Below are positions 10,470-21,223 of a stretch of 33,751 nucleotides of DNA, in pieces; within the stretch, counting starts at the first letter, position 1; each line of letters begins with the position of its first letter. This DNA is from a bacterium (GTDB lineage: Bacteria; Margulisbacteria; Marinamargulisbacteria; GCA-2716485; GCA-002719695): NCBI GenBank assembly GCA_002719695.1, contig PBEQ01000041.1:1-33751 (forward strand), written 5' to 3'. The translations under genes and the position numbers were made by a program. The notes beneath the pieces were generated by a model, which saw only the letters and a program-made list of their open reading frames with translations, ran no database searches and was not told the DNA's origin.

Positions 10470-11335
10470 TTAAATCAATACTTTTTTCATGGCTTTTATT
10501 ATGTGCATCACCCCTTTTTGCCATTGATATTACGTTATCTTCAGAGACACTTAAATTTGGAGAAACTATCGCTGTAAAACTAAAATCACCAGAACGAATA
10601 AAATCACATTCTATTCTATTTGGAGGAAAGTCATTTCAATTATTTTTAAATGACTATCAAAACAAGCACTACATTTACGTAACCTATATCGCAGTTTCAA
10701 GACACTCCAAATCAAACTATAGCTATTTAAAAATAGGACTAACATTTTCTAGAAAAAATAAGTTTTATAAAGAATATAAAATCGCTTTAGACTTTCCCAA
10801 AAAACCAAAAATTGGGCGAGTCCGCCTAACACAAAAAGCAAAATCATTATCCAATAAAACATCCTCCTATAAAAAAGAAGGGGCCTTGCTAGCAAAACAC
10901 TTTAAAAAAACAACCAAAAGGCGTTACTTTGATGGTCTATTTATCTATCCTGCAAAAGGACGTCTCTCATCTGAATTTGGAAAACTGCGTCATTATAATA
11001 ATGGAAGAACAAGTTCTCATGCTGGCGTAGATATTGCTAATAAACATGGAACCCCTATTTTTGCACCTCAAAACGGAAAGGTTATTTTAAGTAAAACACT
11101 AGATATTCATGGTAATACAATTATGATTGATCATGGATATGGCATTATCTCTATCTATTGCCATCTTAATAGTCGATCTGTAAAAAAAGGAAAATATATC
11201 AAAAAAGGCACACCTATTGGCACAATGGGAATGACAGGCGTTGCGTCAGGCGTTCATCTTCATTGGGGACTAAGTGTCCAAAATGTAAGAGTAGACCCTT
11301 TATTTTGGACCCAAGAATCTAACAAAACATTTTAA
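10466..11335 (+). CDS. M23-family metallopeptidase with signal peptide
   Basis: Signal-like N-terminus; RLSSEFGKLR...SSHAGVDIA...GVHLHWGL, i.e. HxxxD and HxH zinc ligands. Confidence 0.9.
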   Translation: MIKSILFSWLLLCASPLFAIDITLSSETLKFGETIAVKLKSPERIKSHSILFGGKSFQLFLNDYQNKHYIYVTYIAVSRHSKSNYSYLKIGLTFSRKNKFYKEYKIALDFPKKPKIGRVRLTQKAKSLSNKTSSYKKEGALLAKHFKKTTKRRYFDGLFIYPAKGRLSSEFGKLRHYNNGRTSSHAGVDIANKHGTPIFAPQNGKVILSKTLDIHGNTIMIDHGYGIISIYCHLNSRSVKKGKYIKKGTPIGTMGMTGVASGVHLHWGLSVQNVRVDPLFWTQESNKTF

Positions 11336-11374
11336 AATGTTTAAACTCTAATAAATAAAGGAAACATTAACAGG

Positions 11375-11539
11375 ATGTTAAAAAAAATAATAATCACATT
11401 TACACTACTATCAATCTGTTTATGTTGTCTATCCTGTGATGCATTAACCAATGAAGATGATGAAACATCACAACAATACAACATTGAAGAAGAAATCAAG
11501 CATTTAAAAAAAGTTACAAGATTAAAGACACACCAATGA
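11375..11539 (+). CDS. Small putative lipoprotein (54 aa), not in the ORF track
   Basis: MLKKIIITFTLLSICLCCLSCDALTNEDDETSQQYNIEEEIKHLKKVTRLKTHQ*. Lipobox-like LCCLSC|D; stop TGA overlaps the next ATG (ATGA). Confidence 0.6.
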   Translation: MLKKIIITFTLLSICLCCLSCDALTNEDDETSQQYNIEEEIKHLKKVTRLKTHQ

Positions 11540-12375
11540 AACCTATTTTACTAATAATTATAATAATAGTTTCAATAAACAATCAACATATTGCCGGCGA
11601 AAAACACATGATAATATCCTTATTAAAAGGATACTACTATGACATATCTGATGCTAACACAACTGAAAACGAAACCATCATATATGATGGATTCAATTCA
11701 GAAACAACCTACGAAGATATTACTGTATACAACACCATCTACGAATGTGATGCTCATGATCCATTACTATCTGAGGAAGACATCAACAACAACAACATTA
11801 ACTGTATCCAAATTGATGGACAGGCAAAATCTCTAAAAAGCCCCTCGGGTAATAACTTATATCTAGAGCTAAATATACCAAATGAAGAAAAAGTGATTTT
11901 AACAAACGAGGCATATGAGGCAAATGGAAAAAGGTTTTCCGTTCATGACTACCTAAATTTAGAAGAGGACGACATAAAAGATCTAGCAAAAAAAGAAGCA
12001 AACGATAATAACATCCCAACCTATAATTTTGAAATAGAATTTAAATACATAAACTTTAATTCAGATAATACAAAAAACTACGAATTTAAACTATTTTGGA
12101 CCTGGACCAAAATAATTAATGATAACAATGAAACATACCGCATACCATTTAAACTAATAATAGAAGGCGAAAATAATCTTAAGTATGAATACTCAGGAAT
12201 ATTTAATATGTCAAAACAACCAGAAAACCCCGAAGATTTTATCGTCTCATCCGATATCGAACTAAATTCTAATAATGAAACCGCAACATTCACATGGGAC
12301 ATGATGAATTCATGTATATTAATTACTAGGCATTTAGACAACAGCACTATAATTGATGGATGCTCATCAAACTAA
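11536..12375 (+). CDS. Hypothetical secreted acidic, Asn-rich protein
   Basis: Hydrophobic N-terminus MKPILLIIIIIVSINNQ, then a long D/E/N-rich region. No family recognised. Confidence 0.6.
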   Translation: MKPILLIIIIIVSINNQHIAGEKHMIISLLKGYYYDISDANTTENETIIYDGFNSETTYEDITVYNTIYECDAHDPLLSEEDINNNNINCIQIDGQAKSLKSPSGNNLYLELNIPNEEKVILTNEAYEANGKRFSVHDYLNLEEDDIKDLAKKEANDNNIPTYNFEIEFKYINFNSDNTKNYEFKLFWTWTKIINDNNETYRIPFKLIIEGENNLKYEYSGIFNMSKQPENPEDFIVSSDIELNSNNETATFTWDMMNSCILITRHLDNSTIIDGCSSN

Positions 12376-12420
12376 CATTACAGTTAAATAGCTTTAAAAA
12401 TTAGTAACCATTTACTCAGA

Positions 12421-12801
12421 TTAACCAGCTCGATAATAGCGAAACGCAGCTACACCCAATAATCCCCACATAATCATTAAAATCATCCCTCCAACAGGTG
12501 TCACAAACGTTAACGCTTTAACCCCTGTTAACACATACACGTAAAGACTGCCAGAAAACAACAATACGCCTACAATAGCACTTTTAAAAACATAACCAGG
12601 AATAACAAAACCCGCTTTAGATTGACTATTAAATAAACTTAACACAAGTAAAAACAAACTATAAAACTGATGATAATCAATCGCTACTTGCAAGGTTTTA
12701 TACAAGGATTCTGTTAACGTTTGAGCTGCAATATGAGCTCCAAACGCCCCAATAAGAACACTTAAAAACCCCAACACCGCACTAATTACAATATAGTTCA
12801 T
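12421..12801 (-). CDS. DUF423 family membrane protein
   Basis: LIGAFGAHIAAQTLT, YHQFYSLFLL, FSGSLYVYVLTG, TPVGGMILMIMWGLLGVAAF. Confidence 0.85.
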   Translation of the reverse strand: MNYIVISAVLGFLSVLIGAFGAHIAAQTLTESLYKTLQVAIDYHQFYSLFLLVLSLFNSQSKAGFVIPGYVFKSAIVGVLLFSGSLYVYVLTGVKALTFVTPVGGMILMIMWGLLGVAAFRYYRAG

Positions 12802-12909
12802 TGAATTTCATGATAGCCGTTTAAAACCATTAATAAAAGAAAAAATTATATCAATTTTCTAAGAGATATTGCATGAATATAAATAGATATGTAAAAATAA
12901 ATCAATCAA

Positions 12910-13689
12910 ATGAGCCAAACAAAAATTGCTGTAAAGACATTTCCTGACTTAGTTACTAAACATAAAGACTTACCTATTGATTACTTCGAAATAGCAATTA
13001 GACCAACTGTTTTCGGAAAACAAACGTCTCTTGAGTCACAACTAACAAGCTTTAAAGACATTAAAAATAAAGTTATTGGTATTCACGGGGCTATCTATCG
13101 CGAAGGGGTCAACCTTTTAGATCCTAAATCAGAAAGCACAAACCAAAAAGCATTTAATTATGTAAAAAAAGCCCAAGATTATTTTCCAAACTGTCAGTAT
13201 GCCTTATTTCATCCTGGCCATATCATTCCTAATTCAGCATGCTCATTTGAAACATTATTTTCTTTTTTAAAAAATAATTTTCTTGATAAATTAGTTATTG
13301 AATTTGAGCCATTCGTTGCCTACGATCAACGATTTGTGTTCCCCATTCATAACAGTCACGATTGGGCTACCTTTCAAGAAAAAATTCAAAAGCCAATTGT
13401 TCTTGATACAGCACATTGTTTTATTACCGCACAAGCTCTTGGATATGACTTTTATTCCTATTTCGAAAAATTAACAACACTTTTATCTCCCAAAATTATC
13501 CACTTAAGCAATACAGATTTATCAGATGGTGGTCTCAATGATAAACATCTACACCTTAGTGAAGGCGTTATCGATTTTTCAAGAATCGCTCATTTATTAG
13601 AAAATAAAATTTTAGTAATTGAGGTAAATAACATCACTAATCATGATATTGAGCATGTACATACAATTTTAGAAAAGGTATCTGTATAA
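12910..13689 (+). CDS. Xylose isomerase-like TIM-barrel (sugar phosphate isomerase/epimerase-type) protein
   Basis: IHGAIYREG, ALFHPGH, LVIEFEP, IVLDTAHCFITAQALGYD, IIHLSNTD, LHLSEGVIDF. Confidence 0.65.
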   Translation: MSQTKIAVKTFPDLVTKHKDLPIDYFEIAIRPTVFGKQTSLESQLTSFKDIKNKVIGIHGAIYREGVNLLDPKSESTNQKAFNYVKKAQDYFPNCQYALFHPGHIIPNSACSFETLFSFLKNNFLDKLVIEFEPFVAYDQRFVFPIHNSHDWATFQEKIQKPIVLDTAHCFITAQALGYDFYSYFEKLTTLLSPKIIHLSNTDLSDGGLNDKHLHLSEGVIDFSRIAHLLENKILVIEVNNITNHDIEHVHTILEKVSV

Positions 13690-15072
13690 ATGACACATTC
13701 ATGGCAAAACTGGGCAACCTTATCAGAGTGCAAACCTCAATCGTTATATTTTCCAAAATCAATAACCGAACTTAAGCAAATCTTAGTTGAAGCTAGTATT
13801 AATAAAGAAAACATAAAAGTTGTTGGTCATGGAAATTCATATAATACAAACTTTCACACGAAAAGGTCCTTATTATCTCTTAAAGAATTTAACACGATTC
13901 TTGAAACAGACATTAACAATCAAACCGTAACATTTGAATCAGGATTATCAATTCCAGATTTAGTTAACCATTGCAATGATAAAAACATAGCTCTTTCAAA
14001 TCTTGGGACAAATATGTTTGATAATGTAGCAGGTGCTTGTGCAACAGGCCATCATGGTAGCGGGATAAATTTTGGAATATTAAGCTCATTTATTGAGTCC
14101 TTTGACCTTTTATTAGGATCCGGAAAAGTATTAACAGTTCACAACGGAGACTGGCTTTACGATGCATTAGGTGTTCATCTAGGTGCTTTTGGGATTATTA
14201 CAAAAATGACTATCAAAACCGAACCCCGATTTAAACTCAAACAAACTGTTTTTCCTATATCATTACAAGCGTTTAATGATAGTATGAAAACTATTTTAGC
14301 TGCCAATGATCATGTAAAACTTATTTGGGCTCCTCATACTCAAGATTATCAATGCTGGATTGCAAATAGAACTAATGAACCTAATGACAGCCCATTTATA
14401 CATTGGAAAAACAAGACTATTAATGGTCTCCTAATTAACAATATACTCCATGGTCTTTTACTATATACAACAAAAATAAAACCAAGCTTGGTTCGGCCTA
14501 TTAATAAATGGCTTAGTAATTATTTTTTAAAAGGAAAAACACAATGTATTGGTTGGTCTGATCAAATTTTTTATCTCCCCCACCTTCTTAAACAAGACGC
14601 TGTTGAATATGCCATACCTATTAAACATACAACCTCTTTTTTACAAGACTTGCATAGTTTAATCGAATCACATTCATTTAATGTTCAGTTTCCAATTGAA
14701 GTTCGGTTTGTAAAAAAAGATAATTTTTGGTTAAGCCCAGCTTATCAAAGTGATATGTGCTACATTGGCACAAAATCTCATCTACTCCCATTTATGCCAA
14801 AAACATACTTAGCTTATTTTAAGGCAGTTAGTCATCTGGTAGAAACATACAAAGGTCGTTTTCACTGGGGAAAACAAAACTATAGTTCTCCAAAATATCT
14901 TGAATCGGTTTACCCAAAATGGAAAGATTTTTGGATTTTACAAAACATTTTAGATCCCAATGGCTTATTTATGAATGATTGGCTTACTTCTTTTGCCCAT
15001 ACCCCATCAAAAACCGATATTGAATCATTCAAAAAAGTATTTTTTGATCATGAATTACAACCAACTTCTTAA
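13690..15072 (+). CDS. FAD-binding aldonolactone/alditol oxidase-family protein
   Basis: VVGHGNSYN FAD motif, ATGHHGSGINFGILSSFIESFDLLLGSGKVL, GVHLGAFGIITKMTI, IEVRFV (ExR) and C-terminal FHWGKQ. Confidence 0.85.
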   Translation: MTHSWQNWATLSECKPQSLYFPKSITELKQILVEASINKENIKVVGHGNSYNTNFHTKRSLLSLKEFNTILETDINNQTVTFESGLSIPDLVNHCNDKNIALSNLGTNMFDNVAGACATGHHGSGINFGILSSFIESFDLLLGSGKVLTVHNGDWLYDALGVHLGAFGIITKMTIKTEPRFKLKQTVFPISLQAFNDSMKTILAANDHVKLIWAPHTQDYQCWIANRTNEPNDSPFIHWKNKTINGLLINNILHGLLLYTTKIKPSLVRPINKWLSNYFLKGKTQCIGWSDQIFYLPHLLKQDAVEYAIPIKHTTSFLQDLHSLIESHSFNVQFPIEVRFVKKDNFWLSPAYQSDMCYIGTKSHLLPFMPKTYLAYFKAVSHLVETYKGRFHWGKQNYSSPKYLESVYPKWKDFWILQNILDPNGLFMNDWLTSFAHTPSKTDIESFKKVFFDHELQPTS

Positions 15073-15940
15073 TCATGACTTAACTATCTCAGAATTTGGA
15101 TTTGGAGCATCTCCCTTTGGTAATATATATACCCAAAAATTACATGATGATGACGTCCAGTTATGTGTTGAGACAGCATTAGAAAACGGTATCAATTATT
15201 TTGATGTTGCACCCTATTATGGCAAAGGGCTAGCTGAAAAACGGCTTGCAAAAGCACTAGGAAAAAACTCTCAAAAAATTATTTTATCAACAAAGGTCGG
15301 CCGCTATGATCATAATGAATTCAATTTTTCCGCTGAATCCATTAGTCAATCCATTCATCATAGCCTATCATTATTTTCACGAGATCATTTAGATATAGTC
15401 TTTTGTCATGACATTGAATTTGTTGATTCAGATATTATATTAAATTCGGCACTACCAACATTAGAAAAATTAAAACAACAAGGAAAAATTAGAGCAATTG
15501 GAATCTCAGGTTACCCATTACCCCTACTCTATTCTATTGCAAAACAGTTTCCACTAGATATCATTTTAAGTTACTCCCAATTAACGCTTATCAACCAAAA
15601 TCTAAAATCATACAGTCAAAAATTTCATGATTTAAACGTTAATGTAATTAATGCATCACCATTTGATATGGGTCTATTAACACAAGGTAACTGCCCCGCA
15701 TGGCATCCAGCCTCCCAAAAATTAAAAAATAAAATAGCTACATTGCTAGAAAAATGTGCCCAAAACGAGATTAAAATTGAAAAATCAGCATTTCAATATA
15801 GCTTAAATACTAACAACGCCCAATCCCATTTAACAGGTATCGGATCTCATAAACAACTGCAGCACTGCCTGCAGTGGTATTATGAAAAAAAAGACGCTTC
15901 TGCCATTGATACAATCATTAAACTATTTAACGATTTATAA
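15050..15940 (+). CDS. Aldo/keto reductase, L-galactose dehydrogenase-like
   Basis: FGFGASPFGNIY, GINYFDVAPYYGKGLAEKRLAKAL, STKVGRYDHNEFNFSAESISQSI, FCHDIEF, INASPFDMGLLTQGNCPAWHPASQKLK. ATG 15050 preferred over the listed 14975. Confidence 0.85.
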   Translation: MNYNQLLNHDLTISEFGFGASPFGNIYTQKLHDDDVQLCVETALENGINYFDVAPYYGKGLAEKRLAKALGKNSQKIILSTKVGRYDHNEFNFSAESISQSIHHSLSLFSRDHLDIVFCHDIEFVDSDIILNSALPTLEKLKQQGKIRAIGISGYPLPLLYSIAKQFPLDIILSYSQLTLINQNLKSYSQKFHDLNVNVINASPFDMGLLTQGNCPAWHPASQKLKNKIATLLEKCAQNEIKIEKSAFQYSLNTNNAQSHLTGIGSHKQLQHCLQWYYEKKDASAIDTIIKLFNDL

Positions 15941-16006
15941 ACAAAGAAACCCCATGTTTCATTACTAGGAGAATTGAATTTGTTATGGTATTATTAACTA
16001 TTCATT

Positions 16007-17977
16007 ATGTCTGTAGAATATAAAGCTGATCATATTAAGGTTTTAGAAGGGCTAGAAGCTGTAAGAAAGCGCCCCGGTATGTATATTGGGACAACAGGGA
16101 AAGCTGGTTTAAACCATCTTATTTTTGAGGTTGTTGATAACTCAATAGATGAAGCTATGGCAGGTCATTGTACAGATGTTACTGTTACGATTGATAAAGA
16201 TAACATTGTTACCGTCGAAGATAATGGAAGAGGTATTCCCATTGATGAACATAAAGACAAAAAGTTACCAGCTGTTGAGGTTGTTTTAACAACGCTACAT
16301 GCTGGAGGAAAATTTGAAGGAGAAGGGTACAAGGTCTCCGGTGGATTGCATGGTGTTGGGGTTTCTGTTGTTAATGCTTTAGCAGAATGGTTAGAAGTAG
16401 AAGTATGTAGAGACAACAAAACATACACAAACCGATACCAAAGGGGAATTCCTGATAACTTAGTTGGTACATTTTCTGATAATGCAAATAATAACCGAGG
16501 AACTGTCATTAGATTTAAACCTGATGACACTATATTTGATGAAGTTGAATTTACAACAGAAGTAATAGATCACCGATTAAGAGAATTAGCATTTTTGAAT
16601 CGAGGGGTACGTATATTTTTTAATGATTTAAGACCAGAAGAACCTATCCATGAAGAGTATATGTTTGAAGGTGGTATCGAATCTTATGTAGCTATGTTAA
16701 ATGAATCTAAAGAAATTTTATTTGATAACGTTATTTACATGAAAAAAAATCGTAACAACTATGAGGTAGAAGTAGCATTGCAATACGTAAATGATTATTA
16801 CGATGAACATGTTGTAACATTTGCAAACAATATTAGAACGAAAGAAGGCGGTACCCATCTAAGCGGATTTAGAACAGCTTTAACACGAGGTATCAATAAT
16901 TTTGCGAAAAAATTTGATTTAGTTAAAGGTGCAAAATCAAACTTTACTGGTAATGATTTAAAAGAAGGCTTAACGGCTGTAATATCAGTTAAATTAGCTA
17001 ATCCACAATTTGAAGGCCAAACAAAAACAAAATTAGGTAATTCCGAAGTAAAAGGAATAGTAGATTCTCTTGTTGATGAAGGATTATCTGATTATATAGA
17101 AAGAAATCCTAAAGTTGGTAAGTTAATTGTCAACAAAGCACTTGTTGCGCAGAGGGTTCGAGAAGCTGCCCGAAAAGCCCAAGATTTAGTTCGAAGAAAA
17201 TCTAGCTTAGAAAGCACAACGTTGCCTGGAAAATTAGCAGACTGTTCAAATAGAAATGCAGCTGACTGTGAAATATATATTGTTGAGGGTGATTCTGCCG
17301 GTGGTTCTGCAAAACAAGGACGAGACCGTAACTTTCAAGCAATTTTACCATTAAGAGGTAAAGTACTTAATGTTGAAAAAGCACGTCTTGATAAAATTTT
17401 AGCAAATGAAGAGATTAGAACACTGATAACAGCTATTGGACCATCAGCAGTTTCAGGGTTATCTGAAACTGAAGCAAAGATTAATGAAGATGAGGCTGAA
17501 GATAATGATGATCCATCACACATTTTAAAAAAATTACGATATCACAAAATAGTTATTATGACAGATGCGGATGTTGATGGAGCTCATATTAGAACGCTAT
17601 TACTAACGTTTTTCTTTAGATATGCAAGAGATATTATTCGTGTAGGCGGATTATATATTGCTCAACCACCCTTATATTTAGTAAAAAAAGGAACTGCAAA
17701 ACATTACGTTTATAATGACGAGCAACTTGAGACAAAATTAGAAGAATTAGGTAGAAAAAACGTAGGAATTCAACGATATAAAGGATTAGGAGAAATGAAT
17801 CCTGATCAATTATGGGAAACAACAATGGATCCAGATAAACGTACAATGCTTCGAGTTGATATGGAAGATGCTGAATTAGCAGATGAAATTTTCTCCATTT
17901 TAATGGGTAGCAATGTTGACCCAAGAAAACTTTTTATTGAAAAATACGCGAAAGATGTTCGCTGGATTGATGTTTAA
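16007..17977 (+). CDS. gyrB: DNA gyrase subunit B
   Basis: VRKRPGMYIGTTG, VVDNSIDEAMAG, IVEGDSAGGSAKQGRDR, IMTDADVDGAHIRTLLLTFFFR, QRYKGLGEMNPDQLWETTMDP. Confidence 0.99.
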   Translation: MSVEYKADHIKVLEGLEAVRKRPGMYIGTTGKAGLNHLIFEVVDNSIDEAMAGHCTDVTVTIDKDNIVTVEDNGRGIPIDEHKDKKLPAVEVVLTTLHAGGKFEGEGYKVSGGLHGVGVSVVNALAEWLEVEVCRDNKTYTNRYQRGIPDNLVGTFSDNANNNRGTVIRFKPDDTIFDEVEFTTEVIDHRLRELAFLNRGVRIFFNDLRPEEPIHEEYMFEGGIESYVAMLNESKEILFDNVIYMKKNRNNYEVEVALQYVNDYYDEHVVTFANNIRTKEGGTHLSGFRTALTRGINNFAKKFDLVKGAKSNFTGNDLKEGLTAVISVKLANPQFEGQTKTKLGNSEVKGIVDSLVDEGLSDYIERNPKVGKLIVNKALVAQRVREAARKAQDLVRRKSSLESTTLPGKLADCSNRNAADCEIYIVEGDSAGGSAKQGRDRNFQAILPLRGKVLNVEKARLDKILANEEIRTLITAIGPSAVSGLSETEAKINEDEAEDNDDPSHILKKLRYHKIVIMTDADVDGAHIRTLLLTFFFRYARDIIRVGGLYIAQPPLYLVKKGTAKHYVYNDEQLETKLEELGRKNVGIQRYKGLGEMNPDQLWETTMDPDKRTMLRVDMEDAELADEIFSILMGSNVDPRKLFIEKYAKDVRWIDV

Positions 17978-17986
17978 GGAGATATA

Positions 17987-20497
17987 ATGACAGACGATCA
18001 AAACTTGCTGTTTGATGGAGCCGAACTAAAGCCTCAAGAAAAGGGTATTGGACTCATAGATATTAATGAAGAAATGAAGCAATCATATCTAGAATATGCA
18101 ATGTCTGTTATTGTCGGACGGGCCTTACCTGATGTTAGAGATGGATTAAAACCAGTTCACAGACGTATTTTATATTCTATGCACGATGCTGGATTTACAG
18201 CAACACGAGCCTACAAAAAATCAGCACGTATTGTCGGAGATGTTTTAGGACGTTATCACCCGCATGGAGATACAGCTGTATACGATTCTTTAGTTAGAAT
18301 GGCTCAAGATTTCTCGTTACGTTATCCCTTAATTGATGGACAAGGAAATTACGGCTCAATTGATGGTGATAATGCAGCTGCCATGAGATACACAGAAGCA
18401 AGAATGTCAAAAATAAGCATGACATTATTAGAAGATATAGATAAAGAAACGGTTGATTTCAAATCAAACTTTGATGATTCACTTGAAGAACCAAGTGTCT
18501 TACCTGCAAAAATTCCAAACTTACTTTTGAACGGAACATCAGGAATTGCTGTTGGAATGGCAACTAATATTCCTCCGCACAATCTAAATGAGCTTGTTAA
18601 CGGAGTATGTGCTTTAATTGATAATTCAGACATTGATGTTGAAGGATTAATGGAGCATATTAAAGGTCCTGACTTTCCTACAGCAGGTATAATTTGCGGG
18701 AATCAAGGTATAAGACAAGCCTACGAAACAGGAAAAGGAAGCGTTGTTATACGTGCAAAAGTCTCTTTTGAAGAAACTAAAAAAGGTCGTGAGGTAATAG
18801 TTGTTGATGAATTACCTTATCAAGTTAATAAAGCAAATTTAATTGTAAAAATTGCTGAACTAGTGAGTGACAAAAAAATTCCTGGCATTAATGATCTTAG
18901 AGATGAGTCTGATAGAAAAGGAATGCGAATCTACATAGAGTTAAAAAGAGATGCATCTAAAGATGTTGTTCTAAATCAATTATATAAACATACCCAGCTA
19001 CAAACGAGTTTTGGCATAAATATGGTTGCACTCGTTCATGGAATACCTAAATTATTAAACCTAAAATCTGTATTATCTCACTACATCGAACATCGAAAAG
19101 ATGTTATTACCCGAAGAACTACATTTGATTTAAAAAAGGCAAAAGACAGACTTCATATCTTAGAAGGCCTCCGAATTGCATTAGAAAATATTGATGCAGT
19201 TATTGAATTAATTAAAAAATCAGCGGATGCTGCCGTTGCTAAAGAAGGCCTAATATCTACATTCTCATTATCAGAAAAACAGGCTACAGCCATTCTGGAG
19301 ATGAGACTACAGCGATTAACGGGACTTGAAAGAGATAAAATTGAAACAGAATATAAAGAAATTTTAGAAATAATAGCTGATTTAGAAGATATTTTAGCTA
19401 ATGAAAGTAGAATTTATCAAATCATTAAAGATGAGCATCAAGAAATTGTTGAAAAATTTGGAGACGAAAGACGAACATACATTGGTGATCCTGTTCATAT
19501 CATGGCAATTGAAGATTTAATTCCAAATAGAAAAGTTGCTATTTTAATTTCAAAAAATGGCTTCCTAAAACGAATGGGTATTGATCAGTTCAAAAATCAA
19601 AATCGAGGAGGTCGCGGTATCAACTCCATGACAACACGCGATGAAGACTCTATTGAACATCTACTAATTACAAATACACATGACTTTTTACTTTGTTTTA
19701 CATCAAAAGGAAGAATATTTAAAATAAAAGCGCATCAAGTTCCTGAAGCATCAAGACAATCAAAAGGTATATCTATGGCTCATTTTCTTCATTTTGAAGA
19801 TAATGAAGTTTTAACAAGTGTTATAGATGTAAAAGAATTCTCAGAAAATGAATACCTTTTAATGACAACCAAAAATGGAGTTATTAAAAAAACAGCATTA
19901 TCGGCTTTTTCTCATTTCAAAAACAAACCTATCATTGCAATTAATCTAGATAAAGATGACATCTTACAATGGGTTAAAAAAACGGATGGAACAAAAGATA
20001 TTATGCTTGTTACCAAATATGGAATGTTAATTCGTTTCGAGGAATCCCAAGTACGAGCAATGGGAAGAGCATCAAGAGGAATTAGAGGTATCAAAACAAA
20101 AACAGATGACACACTCATATCAATGAATGTGATTAACCATGAAGATGATGATTCCCGGATCCTAATTATTACTCGCTATGGATACGGAAAAAATATTAGA
20201 TTATCAGAATTTCGTTGTCAAAATAGAGGCGGAATTGGTGTAAAAAGCCTTACGTTTAGAAAAAGTATTAAAGATGATCATGTTCAAGATGCAATTATCG
20301 CAAATCGTGACCAAGAGTTTTTAATTGTTACTGAATCAGGAACCTTATGTCGACAAAATGTAGGAAAAATTTCAACACAAAGACGAGAAGCTCAAGGTGT
20401 GCGAATTGTTAAATGTGATGACAAAGATTATGTAATTGCAATAAGTGCCGTTGACATCCAAGATGAAAATGACACTGAAAATAAAATAATTAGATAA
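17987..20497 (+). CDS. gyrA: DNA gyrase subunit A
   Basis: [68 protein letters not shown], plus gyrase C-terminal blades with NRGGRGI. Confidence 0.99.
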   Translation: MTDDQNLLFDGAELKPQEKGIGLIDINEEMKQSYLEYAMSVIVGRALPDVRDGLKPVHRRILYSMHDAGFTATRAYKKSARIVGDVLGRYHPHGDTAVYDSLVRMAQDFSLRYPLIDGQGNYGSIDGDNAAAMRYTEARMSKISMTLLEDIDKETVDFKSNFDDSLEEPSVLPAKIPNLLLNGTSGIAVGMATNIPPHNLNELVNGVCALIDNSDIDVEGLMEHIKGPDFPTAGIICGNQGIRQAYETGKGSVVIRAKVSFEETKKGREVIVVDELPYQVNKANLIVKIAELVSDKKIPGINDLRDESDRKGMRIYIELKRDASKDVVLNQLYKHTQLQTSFGINMVALVHGIPKLLNLKSVLSHYIEHRKDVITRRTTFDLKKAKDRLHILEGLRIALENIDAVIELIKKSADAAVAKEGLISTFSLSEKQATAILEMRLQRLTGLERDKIETEYKEILEIIADLEDILANESRIYQIIKDEHQEIVEKFGDERRTYIGDPVHIMAIEDLIPNRKVAILISKNGFLKRMGIDQFKNQNRGGRGINSMTTRDEDSIEHLLITNTHDFLLCFTSKGRIFKIKAHQVPEASRQSKGISMAHFLHFEDNEVLTSVIDVKEFSENEYLLMTTKNGVIKKTALSAFSHFKNKPIIAINLDKDDILQWVKKTDGTKDIMLVTKYGMLIRFEESQVRAMGRASRGIRGIKTKTDDTLISMNVINHEDDDSRILIITRYGYGKNIRLSEFRCQNRGGIGVKSLTFRKSIKDDHVQDAIIANRDQEFLIVTESGTLCRQNVGKISTQRREAQGVRIVKCDDKDYVIAISAVDIQDENDTENKIIR

Positions 20498-20548
20498 TTT
20501 ACATATCATTTTGAAAACAAATTTGAAATCAGATATAATCAACTTAAG

Positions 20549-21223
20549 ATGACTAACATTATCATAGCGATCTCGATACTAATCATAGGAATAAGTTCAT
20601 ATACGGATGCTGTTTCCAGGAAAGCCCCTTTAATTGGTAAACGATATTTTAATCTATCTTATGGACTTTCAAATAATAAATCCGCTAATTCTATTTCTTT
20701 AGCTCGGTTAGGAATGAATCTTCCCATCACTAATAAATTAGACTTAGGTTTTGGTTCATTTCAAGGATGGAGAACATATAGTGATGACCAAGAAACCAAA
20801 CAAAACCAACATGACTACTCTTTTTTTACAAACTTAAAATACCATTTTTTACCAAAATCTATTATCAATCCATTTATCATAATAGAAATGGGTCAAGTCA
20901 TTCAAACACTTCAAGCAAAAGATAATACAAATATGGGTACATCATCAGGGCTACTATTCATTAATGAAAGTGAAAACTCACATACATTTACCGCTATCCA
21001 ATACTACTACAGCATTGGATTAGGAGAACAACTCATTATCAAAGATAAAACATGCTTTAGTATGTCTTATAATTTTGGAGTACTCAAAAATAAAAGTTAT
21101 CAACATTTTATTGCTAATATTGGCCATTGGATATTAGAAGATGTATTTCTTGACTTACAATTTAAGTCCCATATCAACACGTCAGCTAATGAATTTCATC
21201 TCATAAGTTATATCTTATTTTAA
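20549..21223 (+). CDS. Hypothetical secreted / possible outer-membrane beta-barrel protein
   Basis: Signal-like N-terminus and alternating aromatic/hydrophobic strands ending ...EFHLISYILF. Confidence 0.5.
   Translation: MTNIIIAISILIIGISSYTDAVSRKAPLIGKRYFNLSYGLSNNKSANSISLARLGMNLPITNKLDLGFGSFQGWRTYSDDQETKQNQHDYSFFTNLKYHFLPKSIINPFIIIEMGQVIQTLQAKDNTNMGTSSGLLFINESENSHTFTAIQYYYSIGLGEQLIIKDKTCFSMSYNFGVLKNKSYQHFIANIGHWILEDVFLDLQFKSHINTSANEFHLISYILF

Noticed and set aside
14975-15049. Upstream start of the aldo/keto reductase ORF
   Set aside because: The extra 25 residues are out-of-frame lactone-oxidase coding sequence; ATG 15050 gives the normal family N-terminus.
16165-18633. Minus-strand ORFs opposite gyrB/gyrA (16165-16530, 17335-17523, 17634-17924, 18349-18633)
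   Set aside because: Antisense to gyrase; low-complexity or shadow composition.
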